Assembly: GCA_030062745.1 (NCBI GenBank) | Contig: CP099842.1 | Coordinates: forward strand, 248,001-312,000 | Direction: 5' to 3' | DNA: 64,000 bases | DNA from: Capitulum mitella | Taxonomy: Eukaryota; Arthropoda; Thecostraca; Pollicipedomorpha; Pollicipedidae | Part shown: positions 34,190 through 45,055 of the stretch, piece after piece | How the letters are laid out: each line of letters begins with the position of its first letter | Numbering within the stretch: the first letter of the stretch is position 1 | The notes under the pieces: model-generated | Databases searched by the model: none | The model's input: the letters and a program-made list of their open reading frames with translations, nothing else | Told to the model about the DNA's origin: nothing | Program-made: the position numbers and the translations under genes

Positions 34190-35344
34190 GTACTCATAGC
34201 GCTACAGCACATTCCGCATGGGGGGCACATTATTTGCACCCTCCCTCTCCAAGATCTAGAGAACTACCAGTCCGATTTTATTGCAACAAACAATGATCGA
34301 TTCGCCATACCGTAAACTACATTTTAGTAAGTAGAAGTTTTGAAAATCCCGAAAGGAACGAATTTAGGGGAACAAAAAAGCCTGAAAGGAATATCTTTTT
34401 AATTGGTGTTTTTTACTTGGCACTTTTACTTGGTAAAACTCCGTTGTTTACGCTCCCCATTTTCATTTTGAAACATGAATCGAGAGCTAATTGATGAGAA
34501 TCTTCCAAACGAATCACAAGTTTGCAGTTTTGGGGAAATTCCTTAACATTTAAAGGGCTTGGAAAGTGGGGAATACGTTTTCCAAAAACTGAATTAATAT
34601 AAAAGTTAAAAATATTTCTTTCAACTTTCACTTTTCATGTTATACTAAAGAAATACAAATTGTGCTGTACTATTTCCATAGTTTTGGCAACGGCGGCCCA
34701 GGGATCTCAAAAACAGGAACTGTCATTTTATCTCAAATGACCCCAAATTACCTCAGAGTCACATGCAATACCCTTAAGCTCATTTCATAGTCTTTGAGAA
34801 CGTTTCAAGTCATTTGAATTATCTTTATTTCTTAAAGTGCCGTCTATGGCCATAGTGATATATAACATGTGCACTGACATACGCACATTTCAATTCATAG
34901 CACCGTAACCCGACCTGATATAAATCTGGAACTTAAAGCACAAATGGGGGTTCAGGGCTGAGCTGTGACTGTTTTGAATTTTGCATTTTGAAAATGAGCT
35001 TCGAAAATATTTACATAAAACCACGTTTTCACTTTGACCTCGACGTGATTTTGTGAAATGCCTTCATATCATCCAAAATATTTTTGCATATTTTTCCGGT
35101 TATACGTCCAGTTATCCCCTTTACGCTCATTTAATGCTATAAGTTTGATCTTCAAACCCCCATTTTTGCAGCCATTTTTTTCTGCTTTTAACATTGCCAA
35201 AAATGCCGTGATGTTCCTCTCAAAAACTGGAACTGGGTTCGCCCCCGAGCAAAATCGAGAGTTGCTTCAGATACTTCGAAAATGGCGAGCGAAAAACCGA
35301 GGGAGCTTCTGGAGCTTACCCCCCCCCCCCTTACGGGAACAGGG
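34190..35344 (-). mobile_element. TTAA-type MITE, family 1, copy E (reversed, left end decayed)
   Basis: The right end is ACGGGAACAGGG before TTAA at 35345-35348, close to the family end CCGGGAATAGGG. Internal matches include the reversed order of GTCCGATTTTATTGCAACAA at about 34270, Ca-runs of CCCC near 35320 and gaccCgacctgata-type half-sites. I cannot fix the left boundary exactly. No transposase is present. Confidence 0.7.
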
Positions 35345-35348
35345 TTAA

Positions 35349-36942
35349 AACTGAGCTTACGATCAGTTGGCCCCAAACGTTTGACAAGACTTTGCAATAG
35401 CAGCTTTAGCTTTTGAGATAGTCTGTTGTAATTTGCCAGTTGCCATGTAACAGCACGTCACATTTCCTAGCACAATTGTAAGCCTAAGGCTAATTCAGGT
35501 CACCTAAGGTCATACCACTGAAATTAATGTCGTTATTTCGTTTTTCAGAAAATGTAAAATCTACACGTTTGTTGTTATTGTCTGCATGTTTTAAAATTTA
35601 TTATAATTTCTTTTTTGAGGTATGAAGCATAAAACGGTCATTTATAAAAGCAAATAGGAAACAGACACATGGAACGATAAAATTCAAGCCGCACCATACA
35701 TATACCAAACATACATTTTTCTCCTTTTCGATGCTTCCTGTCGAAATCTCTTTGTTATTTTTACTTTAACTGTTGAGCCATCTTGCTTTTTGTTTTAGGT
35801 GTCAGACTGGACTAATTTGGATTTGGTCGACATCTTGGTTGATGGTGGGCGTCCTCTCCCGAATCTCTATGATCTCCAATGGTGCAAACTATTCATCTGT
35901 CTGTGCGTTTACATTTTTTTCCAGATGACCGTTGCATACTTCATGCCACCGCAGAACGAACCGCAGTAGGTGCCGCAGTATACGGAAAATACCAACAAAA
36001 AATGGAACTCTTCGAACGCTCCGAAAAACGAAATAACGACTGCATTATCGCAAATTATAAACCCAAACGTGGCATTAAAAGGTCATATCACTGAAATGAC
36101 TGAATGAAGGGATGCAATACGAAAACATGACAAAAAACATGCGTGTAGAAAACAAGAGTGTAGTGCTGGCCTGACATACTGTTACGTCAGAACCATACGA
36201 GAAGGTGTAACCCGTTGCCGGCCGCCAGGCCGTGTAGTTGACAGCCAATCGTCAAAACGATCACTGCTCATCCAGAACCTTGCCCTGATATGTTTTTCTT
36301 TTTTGATTTTTTCTTCTTTTTTATCTGAATTACGGCAACTATACGAAGTTTAACTCTTCTGACAAAAAATGTCAAGATATTGGGGCCCAAACAAAAAGCA
36401 AAAACACGAAGAAAAATCGTAATCACAGTCCATGTCGTCTATAACCTAGTACAAGCTTTTATGACCTTAATGTCTTATAGTCCTTTTTCAAAACCTTTCT
36501 CCGCCCCTCCCCACTCAACTGAGCGTCATTCACCACTACGTCCATAAAACCATTCCGCTAAATGGCTCGTAAAAGTACGGTTCCTATTTGGGTGGCCTGG
36601 GATAGAGGATTTCCACATTATGACAAAACGTGTCCGACAACACGATGACACCACAAACGGGACATCATCTACTTGCGTTCGTCGTGCATCGAATAAAGAT
36701 ACTTCCCTATATTCATAGGGCTAGGGGCTTGACTAGCGCTCAGCATCCATGTCGTGCAAAGCCATGAACAGAAGATGACACAGATGCATCTTTTATTCTT
36801 GTATTTTTCGCAGAGTACAAGCATAAAAGTCTTCAGTGCCGTAGAGCAGTTAAACTGAGGCTTACGACAGAGTAACGGGTACGAATCTCTGTATTACGAC
36901 GGAGATGTCTTGCTTGGACTCATCAGTCTAATGCGATATTGG
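35349..36942. other. Intergenic stretch, no gene seen
   Basis: AT-rich. The frame at 35879-36094 has no signal peptide or domain. A weak B-box-like GGGTACGAATC at about 36877 is too degenerate to call a tRNA. Confidence 0.4.
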
Positions 36943-36948
36943 TTTAAT
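36943..36948 (-). terminator. Candidate polyadenylation signal for PN6
   Basis: The minus strand reads ATTAAA about 60 bases past the PN6 stop codon. Confidence 0.45.
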
Positions 36949-37006
36949 GTGAGATCAGAATACGTAGGAAATGACAGAGACTCATTTCCAGCGTTGATGG
37001 TTGGAC

Positions 37007-37459
37007 CTAAGAGAAATTTCCCTCTGCCTGGACGAGATGATGGTATATTTCCGCCATGTCTCGTCTTTTTCGCCTCCGCCTCATATTATTATTATCGTTG
37101 TTGTTATTGTCATTATTGTTATTGTCGTTGTTGTTATTATTGTTGTTGATGTTTTCATTGATGAGCAGGACGCTGTTGAGCAGCAGCAGCAGGAAGCTGA
37201 GGAAGCCGAAGATGGGCAGACCGCCGCCGCTCCTGCCGGCGTCACTGCGGGAGGCCGCCAGGCGGTGGTCGCCGTCATCAGTCCGGCCGGCGCCGGCGTC
37301 AGAGCCCGCTACCGACAACGGGTCACCGGACTCGGCGGACACGAGCCGGCCGGCGGCGGCCGGCGGCCCCGTCCGCGCCGGCAGGGCGGCAGACCGGCCT
37401 CCGGCGGCCAGCAGGAGCTCGGCCAGCAGCGCGACCAGCAGCGGCGCCCCGCTCAGCAT
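37007..37459 (-). CDS. PN6: poly-Asn secreted-type protein, short form
   Basis: The ATG at 37459, in the context GCCGCCATGC, opens a signal peptide (MLSGAPLLVALLAELLLAAG) and about 150 residues. A GC-rich spacer with SAESGD and RTDDGDH precedes LPIFGFLSFLLLLLNSVLLI, then NENINNNNNNNDNNNNDNNN, and MRRRRKRRDMAE, a strong basic cleavage-like site. Only 15 residues follow (EIYHHLVQAEGNFS) before TAG, and I see no donor with a standard sequence, so this member probably ends here without the Cys region. A polyadenylation signal lies 60 bases on. The larger open frame upstream of the ATG is 5' UTR, since it contains a spliced intron boundary. Confidence 0.75.
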   Translation of the reverse strand: MLSGAPLLVALLAELLLAAGGRSAALPARTGPPAAAGRLVSAESGDPLSVAGSDAGAGRTDDGDHRLAASRSDAGRSGGGLPIFGFLSFLLLLLNSVLLINENINNNNNNNDNNNNDNNNNDNNNMRRRRKRRDMAEIYHHLVQAEGNFS

Positions 37460-37637
37460 GGCGGCCGTGCTGCGGCCAGCCGTCCCGGCCCCGCGTGACG
37501 TCGGCCAGCGCCGCTCAGCGTCAGGGGCCGGGGGGGGGGGCGTGGAGGGGCGTCCTCGGCAGGCCTCCCTGCTGAGTCGCTGATGACGGTGGCCGGGCGG
37601 AGTCGGCGGCGGAAACAAAGGAGGTCGAGGCAGAGCT

Positions 37638-37755
37638 CTGAAAAAGGACGAACGGCGTGACGGATCGGGACAACGAGACCGCTGAATCAACACTGCGCCA
37701 TCGGCCACCTCCAAATCTGGGAGATCCGAAAATAAAGGCGAAAGTTTTTGCTTAC
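37638..37755 (-). other. Predicted 5' UTR intron of PN6
   Basis: On the minus strand ATGAG|GTAAGC at 37755 is a strong donor and TTCGTCCTTTTTCAG at 37638 a strong acceptor, giving a 118-base intron about 180 bases 5' of the PN6 ATG. Confidence 0.6.
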
Positions 37756-39305
37756 CTCATTCTGGGCGGTCCCAGGTCATCATTTCCGAGCTGCGATGAG
37801 ATTTGGCGTTAAAATATCACGCTTGAAATTCGCGTTGCTCGGGGACGGTTGGTCAGCTTAAGCGAGAGGCAACACGTGCCTCACGGCGTGGACATTTCAT
37901 GGATGAGTGAACTTTCATCAAATGGGAACACACCATACCCGTCTCAGAAATTATGCGCTTTCCCATCGCAGCGGATGAATTATGCTCAAACTCATGCCTG
38001 TTTCAGGTAGACGAGAAGAAAGCTGAAGGTCACTGGCTTTGTCGCTCTAATTTTAGTATGGAGAAAAGCGGAAAAGGGAAAAAATCTCGGGGATTGGCGC
38101 AAAGCTGCCTTAAGATCCGGAATTTAAATTCAACGATACGGACGACCGCGGCAGGGTGGCGCAGCGTCGCGTCATGTAAGCCGACTACTGCCATTGATAT
38201 ACCATTACCATGTGCTAGTTACAGATGCGTCTGATTCTTACTTGACCTGACCAGTGATTTCACCATGAGATTTCAGATCTACCCATCGCTTTCACACTGG
38301 GGGGCATGGGCGGAATGATCATCAACCAATTACGTCTCGAGGAAACGAACGGTGTTCAAAGAAGTCTCATGTGCAAAACAGGTGGCTGAATGGAAGAACA
38401 AGTGGTGTTATACAAAAACCGGCACAAAATGCAGGTAGGGATCCATCCAGTCAGTCCGGGCCCTGTTTCACATTACACTGACCTGAACAGTACAGCGGGC
38501 AGGCGTCAGCTGCGCTCGCCGCAGCCTGAGACCCCGTCTCTCCCGGCCGGCCGTCCCAAGCCGCCGGCGAGCCCGCGGCGTGTCTGCGTCGACCGGACCC
38601 GTGGCGACGGCAGCGTCGCTCTGGCGGCGGCCCGTCTCAGGGGCCGTGGCGCGGTGCGGTGCGGCGCCGGCCGCCGCCTGCGGTAACGGTGTCCCCGAGG
38701 CGGTGGCGGCCGCCTCCATATTGGCAGAGCAGGCCACTCGCGCCCGCTGATTGCCGGAGTTGGCAGCGTGAGGGCCGTTCGAGCGCCGTTCGCCCCCGTC
38801 CAGGTGAGTTGGGGCAGACTCGTGGTGCGTAGCAGCCCGCCGGAAACGACTGCAGTGCCCGGGATGAGTCGCCAGCAGGGTGGAACTGGGTTTATTGCTC
38901 AGGAAGTGGGCGAGTAACAGTTATCGCCTCCTGCGATGTGGAATGCTGGGACGTAATTTGGTTTATTGCACAGTTCGCGTCGTATTTGAAATGTCGTGTC
39001 CTCCATTTTTCAGATCTGCTCTCACTCCACCTCTCTGTCTTTCTCTCTCTCTCTCTTTCTTCCCTGGATGCTATTACTCTCAGAAATATTTAACATATTT
39101 TCACAAACTTCAGTCGATGTAACGTGTAGCACGACGAAGCTATGCATTGCAAATGTGAAGCTTCGAGACTGTCTTGGTCTATCGGTTTCCACTATTTATG
39201 ATTCAGAAACAGGAGAATGGATTTTTCCTATTTGCCCACATAAGCACGCCCTCAGTCCTACGGTATATATCCTATTGTAGGTTCCAAGTCCGTTAAGCAG
39301 AGTGC
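37756..39305. other. Stretch between PN6 and the next TTAA element
   Basis: Apart from the CpG island at 38470-38803 I see no supported gene. A (CT)n tract lies at about 39030-39060. Confidence 0.4.
38470..38803 (+). promoter_or_regulatory. CpG island with a probable non-coding first exon
   Basis: A dense CpG block ends at CCGTCCAG|GTGAGT, a near-perfect donor at 38804. No long plus-strand frame with a good start reaches the donor, so it looks like a 5' UTR exon and promoter of a plus-strand gene. PN7, 4.3 kb downstream, is the nearest candidate. This link is inference. Confidence 0.45.
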
Positions 39306-39309
39306 TTAA

Positions 39310-40512
39310 CCCCCTTCCAGTACCCATAACGCTGGTGCGCATGACTGTATGGGCGTGGGGGGAGGGAGAAGGCTTATTCGGTCTTCTCCTTGAGATCTCC
39401 AGAACTACCCGTCTGGTTTGATTTGAATAAACGGTAATCGATTTACTGTGATGTGAACTACATTTTTCTAAAAAGAGATCTTGAAAATCTATACGGGGAA
39501 AAACAGAAAGTGGGGTATTTTACTTTTCATAACTCCGATGTTTATTAACCAGTTTTGATGCATCTGACATGAATCGGGGGCTAATGAGTGGGCTGTTCTT
39601 TTTGGCCCATATGTTTATAATTTTGAGAAAACTCATGGGCGTTCACAGGGCTGGAAAATGGGAGGAGTATTTTTTTGTACACTGAACTACCATAAAAGCT
39701 TCAAATATTTTGCAACCACTTGCTGCTTATTCTGTATTTCAGAAGTGTAAGTCGTTTGAAACTGTTTGTATAATGTTGGCTAAGGCGGAAACAAGGGCAT
39801 GAAAGGGGAAGTATCATAGTCGTACGTTAATCAGGCCGATTTATGGCTTTTGACCTCAGATGACCTTAGATGACCTCGGAGTCACATGGCTCATTACCAG
39901 CCTTAGGTTCATTTCACAGTGTCTGGAAGCATTTCTTATCACCTGAATGGACTATATCTAGTAAACCTCTGTTTATGACCGTCATGATCTGGGCTACGCG
40001 CTCGAACATTTTAGGTCATAGCTCCTTGACCCGACCTGACATCGACCTGAGATTTAAAACACATGCATGAAACATTTTGCTGAGCTAAGCGCATCTTGCG
40101 TTTAGTTTTTAATTAGCGCCAAATGTATTTACGTAAAACTTAACACCGACCCTTAACCTTCTCTTGACCTTGTAAAATGTCCTTAGGCTAACAAAAATGT
40201 TAATGTTTGCCCAGCAGTGTATTTATTTAATCATAACAAATTTGAGGCACTATCTTAAATTTTTCGCAGCCATTTTTCTTTTACCTTAAACAGTGCCAAA
40301 AACAACCTGAGGCGCTTTCCAAAAACATGGCCTGGCTCCACACCTGGACAAAACCAAACTGTGAAAATTTCGCATAATACGTTTAAAGAATAAATGGAAA
40401 GTGACCAGTTTCGTGTAACTGCTTCGTTAAGCAAGGAAACACCCTGGAAATGGCGAACAAAAAACTGGAGGGCTTCTTAAGCCCCCACCCCTTTTATCCA
40501 TAGGAAATAGTG
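39310..40512 (-). mobile_element. TTAA-type MITE, family 1, copy F (reversed)
   Basis: TTAA at 39306-39309 and 40513-40516 bound a ~1.2 kb copy whose termini (CCCCCTTCC... and ...ATAGGAAATAGTG) are diverged from the family ends. Internal order matches copies A and E. It includes TTTTGACCTCAGATGACC-type half-site arrays at about 39848-39885. No transposase is present. Confidence 0.75.
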
Positions 40513-40516
40513 TTAA

Positions 40517-43076
40517 GGTTCAATCGCAGAATTATGAGCATCCACAGAGCGCCGAGACACGACACCACTTCTCCGCGCGTCGAGCCGTAAAAGTAGGCTC
40601 CTTCCGGCAGTGGCCGAGACGGACCATTGAGCTGGTAATGGCCCGCTGCGCTGGCCCGGGCGACCGCGTCCAACATCCGAGGCGCCGCGCCAGGCGCCGG
40701 AGGCGGCGTCCAACCGGAGCGGCCGTAAACGGGCGATCCGTCCGGCCTCACTGACGCCGCGCCGATTGGGCCCCGGCTCGGCCGCCGCCGCGGGCGGACG
40801 CCGCCGGCGTCGACGGCCGTCGCGGCGTCGGGGCCGACGTCTCGCGAGCGTCGACGGCGGCCGGGGACGAGACCGTGGCCGGCGCGGCGGGCCCGGCCGT
40901 CGGCGGCGCTCCCACGCGACGGTGCCGCCGGCGAGTTTTTGTCCGGGGCGTCAGAGATGAGCGCACGAGCGGTCAACGGCCGACGGCGGCCGGAGCTGGA
41001 AGAGCGTCGTACCCTCCCCCGCCTTCAGTCTCATGTCGTGCGGCCTCGGACGTCGGAAGTTCGGCGCAGACCTCTGTCGAAACCAGGCTGACAGTGCACC
41101 GCAGCAAGACTGCTGCTAGTGGCGACCAGGTATAACTGTACTGGGACGGTATGAGTTACTTTCTGCTGGAACGAACCGTATTATTTTACTGTCCGTATCA
41201 GATAAGTGACTTTGTCATTTTTTTGTTCCAAGGAGGAGCTGTTATTTCGGGGCTTAACGTAAAACGGCCATACATTTATCGATGATTTGCCAAAGTCAAC
41301 TTTTTGATGTTACTGACTCTCGGCAGGCTTTAGACTATCACAGTACAATCTATAAAAGCTGGAAGTCGTGATTTTGGGCTCCGCATTTTTCGTTTTGACA
41401 TACCACGAATTGCTGGGGATACGCGTTTGTCGTTCATCCGTCCCCAGTTGCAACAGTTCACAACTGCGTCTGGAGATGCTTTATTGCTTTTCTGATTTTT
41501 TTCATATTTGTCGCAGTATTACCGTTATTTTAATCATCCTAGCATAGGATGAAAATATAACGGTTAACCGAAGAGTTGCAGAAATTCCAAGATTGCAGGA
41601 AGATTCCAGACGATCAGCGCACGGACACAGATATTTTCGCGATTTCAGCTATTCATGTGTCGAAAGGGATCGACGGCTATCATTTTATTTAATCCTATTC
41701 AAGCTACCAGCATCACATGCGTATACATGGGCGCCAGCCCGGGGGTCGGAGGTACCAGAACACTGCAGTATGGTTCATTCATAACCTCCTCGCCGTAACT
41801 GCCGAGAATTTCCGGAAAATTCATCTATCAAGTTCATGAAAACACGCACCGATCTAGAGGTATGGACGGCGACAGAAGTCAGCTGACCCACTCGCCGGGG
41901 GCAGCGGCCCCAAAAGACCGAGACGGTGGCGAATCTGGCCGCAGTCGGCTTTCATCTCGGGCGCCCGACGTGCCGTCGGTCGATGCGGAGCCGATGCCGG
42001 CCGCGTCGGTCTCGATGCCGCCTCATTGTGGGCCCGGGGCCAGCCGCGGGCGCCGGACGTTTTTTGGTGTCGAGACGTTCCAGAAATGCGCGCGTCGGAG
42101 TCGATTCGCGTGCTCCGGCACTCTGCGGCCGGGCCGGTGGCGGATCAACACGACGTGACGGCCAGCCGAATGGAAGCGCGTGCTGAAAAAGCGCATCGGC
42201 TTTGTCGCGGTCGGTGCCATAAATAACTCGCTTTTCGGCCCGCCGTCTGAAAAATACGAGGATAGGGTCTTGACCGAGGAGGCGGACTTTACTGCGTTCA
42301 GCTTTTGTGACTAATCTGGTTCCGAAGGCCAGTAACTTTAAAGGGTGGGTAAGTATGTCGGAATTTTCCGAGATATAGTTGTCGGCATGCCTCAGAACTC
42401 ATGAGGCCGGAACAGTACGGTTCCCATCATAACAAAAAAAAGCAATGAGTTTTGTGTAATTATCACCACTTCAGGTCGTAGAGCCATTTGCTTTTCCGGA
42501 CAGTCATGATCGTTGCGAAATGTTTCCAGCTAAACATTTTTCAGGAGCAAAATAATTACGATCATAGTTATCCCCTTAGGATTTGTTCTGTCGTATACTG
42601 AGTATCACTGCAGTCTAGATAACTGTAAGTCACGACTTAGTCTCCTGCTCAAGTCAGGCAGGCTACTGTTCATTTATTTATACCCATAACCGATATCTAC
42701 GGCCTGGTCGTCTAACGCACCACAAAAGTCCTTTGCATAGTTTGGCATCCCATGGTGGTAACCTTTACCACCGTAGTTCCGCCGACCTTGACGGCCATCC
42801 ACCTCGCCAAAAATGGAATCGACTCCTCGCAGTTCGGCGTAGAGAGTTTCCGGTTTCTCCGATCCACCGGCAGTGCCAATGCAATCACCTACCCGGTGAC
42901 CTTTGGCTCGGCAGCCGGTCGACAGCCGACAGATTGCCGGGGGCAGACTTCGCCGTCCGAAACATAATCGCCGCCCGACGTGCGCGCCGCCCAAATCGGT
43001 TCCCGAAGTACTCCAGAATAGCCGCGATTTCAGGGCGAAGCGCGCTGCTCGGCCACGGCTGACCGGCTCCTGAACG
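40517..43076. other. Stretch with two CpG-rich islands 5' of PN7
   Basis: CpG-rich blocks lie at about 40560-41130 and 41860-42230. The first ends with CGACCAG|GTATAA, a possible donor. Their open frames on both strands are mostly composition effects, with no signal peptide or domain. They could be promoters or first exons for PN7 or unseen genes. Confidence 0.35.
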
Positions 43077-43945
43077 ATGAAGCTCAATCTGGGGGTGGTG
43101 GCTCTGGTGGCGGCGCTGCTGGCGGCCGCCGTGGGGGCGTGGCCAGCCTTCCCGCCGTCCCGCGCCGGGCCGACCTCCGACCTGACCTCTGACCTGAGTG
43201 CCGCCGACGGCCGGACGCCCAGCCGGCAGGGTCGCGACGCCAACAGCAACCTGGCTTTCCTCGGCTTCATCATGGCGCTGCTGGACACGGTCATCAACAT
43301 CGTTTCCATGATCAACAACAACAATAACAACAACAATAATAACAACAACGATAACAACAATAACAACAATGATAATAATCTCAATGATGTCGACGTCAAT
43401 AGCATGTAAGCTTTGCTATTTGTGATGGCTAAGAGGTACTAAATGCGTCCGCGACGAATTTTCCTTGACGCCGCACTTTGTTCGTTTTTGTTTCCATTTC
43501 AACATCGTAACACGTGCGTTCATTGCCTGTTTCAACAATGTTGACCGAAGGCGTTGCGGGCCTGCACCTTGGTAAACCAAATGCGTCTCTACAGATGAAA
43601 TGTAACGAACTGAATTTAAAAATTACAGCCATTACCGTAACGGAGTTTTCAAAATTGTTGTTAGTAAATAACATATAAAAAAACAAACAAATAAAACAAT
43701 ACGTTGTTGCTAACTCAAGAACCCGTTCAAACACCCAGGAACATGAACACCAACATGGTGATGGGCAAGAGTTCCGGCTGGAGTTGGCTGGACGCCATGC
43801 TGTCCTCGCAGTTGGACGGCCTCTGGAGGTGGAGCAAGACCATCGCGCAGCACCACCCGACCTGCATCACCAGGCTGGTGTGCGAGACCCACCGCATGAG
43901 CGAGCACCACTCAGGCCTCACCTATCTGTTCACGACCTTTCTGAG
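43077..43945 (+). CDS. PN7: poly-Asn protein with C-x5-C-E region (exons 43077-43405 and 43739-43945, 3' end open)
   Basis: Exon 1 starts ATGAAGCTCAAT and encodes a signal peptide (MKLNLGVVALVAALLAAAVG), a polar spacer, LAFLGFIMALLDTVINIV, SMIN, about 12 Asn and a DNNNNNNDNN stretch. It ends AGCAT|GTAAGC in phase 2. Exon 2 follows CACCCAG in the matching phase: MNMNTNMVMGKSSGWSWLDA, then LWRWSKTIAQHHPTCITRLV, CETHRMSEHHSGLTYLFTTF and L plus AG|GTACGC. PN9 has NMNTNQNM at the same place without an intron, which supports the join. The C-x5-C-E pattern recalls the insect DM4/DM12 domain (CxLRxxCE), an inference. Further exons are needed; acceptors at 44406 and 44640 are candidates. Confidence 0.8.
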
Positions 43946-44734
43946 GTACGCTGGACAGGCTTTGATCTTGCGTCTGCGACGTTTCTGGAAATCGGCCTCG
44001 GCGAAAATGTTCAGTGCTGCATTTGTCGGCCATGGTTAAACCGCTTTTTTGAGATCGTTGGAACTTCACGCAGAGGCATTTCAGGACTCTTATTTGCGCC
44101 CGAACACATCGTTATTTGTGATTGCTTTCCGGGCAGCTGCGTCTCTTGGTAACCAACGCTTGGAATGACACTACACAAAAAGCTTAACTGAACATTGATT
44201 TCGACGTAAGGTAAGCCGGGCGCTGACGTCTGTGTCCTTCGTTGACGTCAACCCGATCCCCGACCAAGGACCAGACAGGCTCCCAGAAATAAACCGTGTG
44301 TCACGAATACCACTCGCGCTGCCAACACACTCAACCAATGGCTACCTTCGTAAACGACCCGCACATCAGAAGCTCCGCTCCTTTACAACTGCTTTTGATC
44401 TTTCAGAGAACGAACCGACGCTGAGACGCCGGTTTCCGCTTGTGTTGGGGTAAAGTCCGACGAGCGGCGAAGTCCCGGAACCTTCGTTTTTGCAGCTACT
44501 TTTCGGCCCCATCATTAAAGGCTGAATGCCGCAAGGACGCTTTAACGACTTTGAACAGAGCTGTCTCGTCAACGTGGCAAATCGCGTGCATCGGATCAAC
44601 AGAGCTCACGTTCGAACCCGTTCTTCTGATCTTGTTTCAGCTCTGCGTCGAGCTTTCTGCTCGCTGAGGCATTTCAGCCACAAGTGAGGTTGACTGACGT
44701 CACCGAGGCGGCCCGCGTAGGCAGACAAAATCAC

Positions 44735-45055
44735 AACTGCTACCCGCTGCAGTGTCGCCTCTTTTGAGTGCCGCCAGCTGCAGCGTCGTCTCTTCTGAGT
44801 ACCACCCGCTGCTTTGTCCTGTCTTCGGAATGCTAGCATTCAGAAGAAAGGTCGCTGACACGGCAGCGGGTACCCGCTGCCGCTGTCGGCTCTTCTGGCC
44901 ACCACCTGCTGCAATGTCGCCTGTTCTGAACGACAACCCGTTGCAGTGTCGGCATTTCTGATAACCACCCACTGCAATCTCGTCTCTCCTGAGCGCCACC
45001 CGCTGCAGTGTTGTCTCTTTCAAGCGCCACCTGCTGCAGCCTTAACACCGTGCTG
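44735..45055. repeat. Degenerate minisatellite, ~36-40 bp units
   Basis: Units containing CACCCGCTGCAGTGTCG and TCTTCTGAG/TCTCCTGAG recur about eight times with variable spacing. Open frames across it on the minus strand (TLQRVALRR-type repeats) are composition effects. Confidence 0.75.

Noticed and set aside
36840-36905. Possible tRNA with GTAGAGCAGTTAAAC and GGGTACGAATC
   Set aside because: Stems do not pair and the B box is off consensus.
40494-40976. Minus-strand frame ending EGAYFYGSTRGE... then a hydrophobic WMLIILRLNL stretch, resembling a family member
   Set aside because: The hydrophobic end is read from the edge of TTAA element copy F, there is no poly-Asn, and the first codon is TTG.
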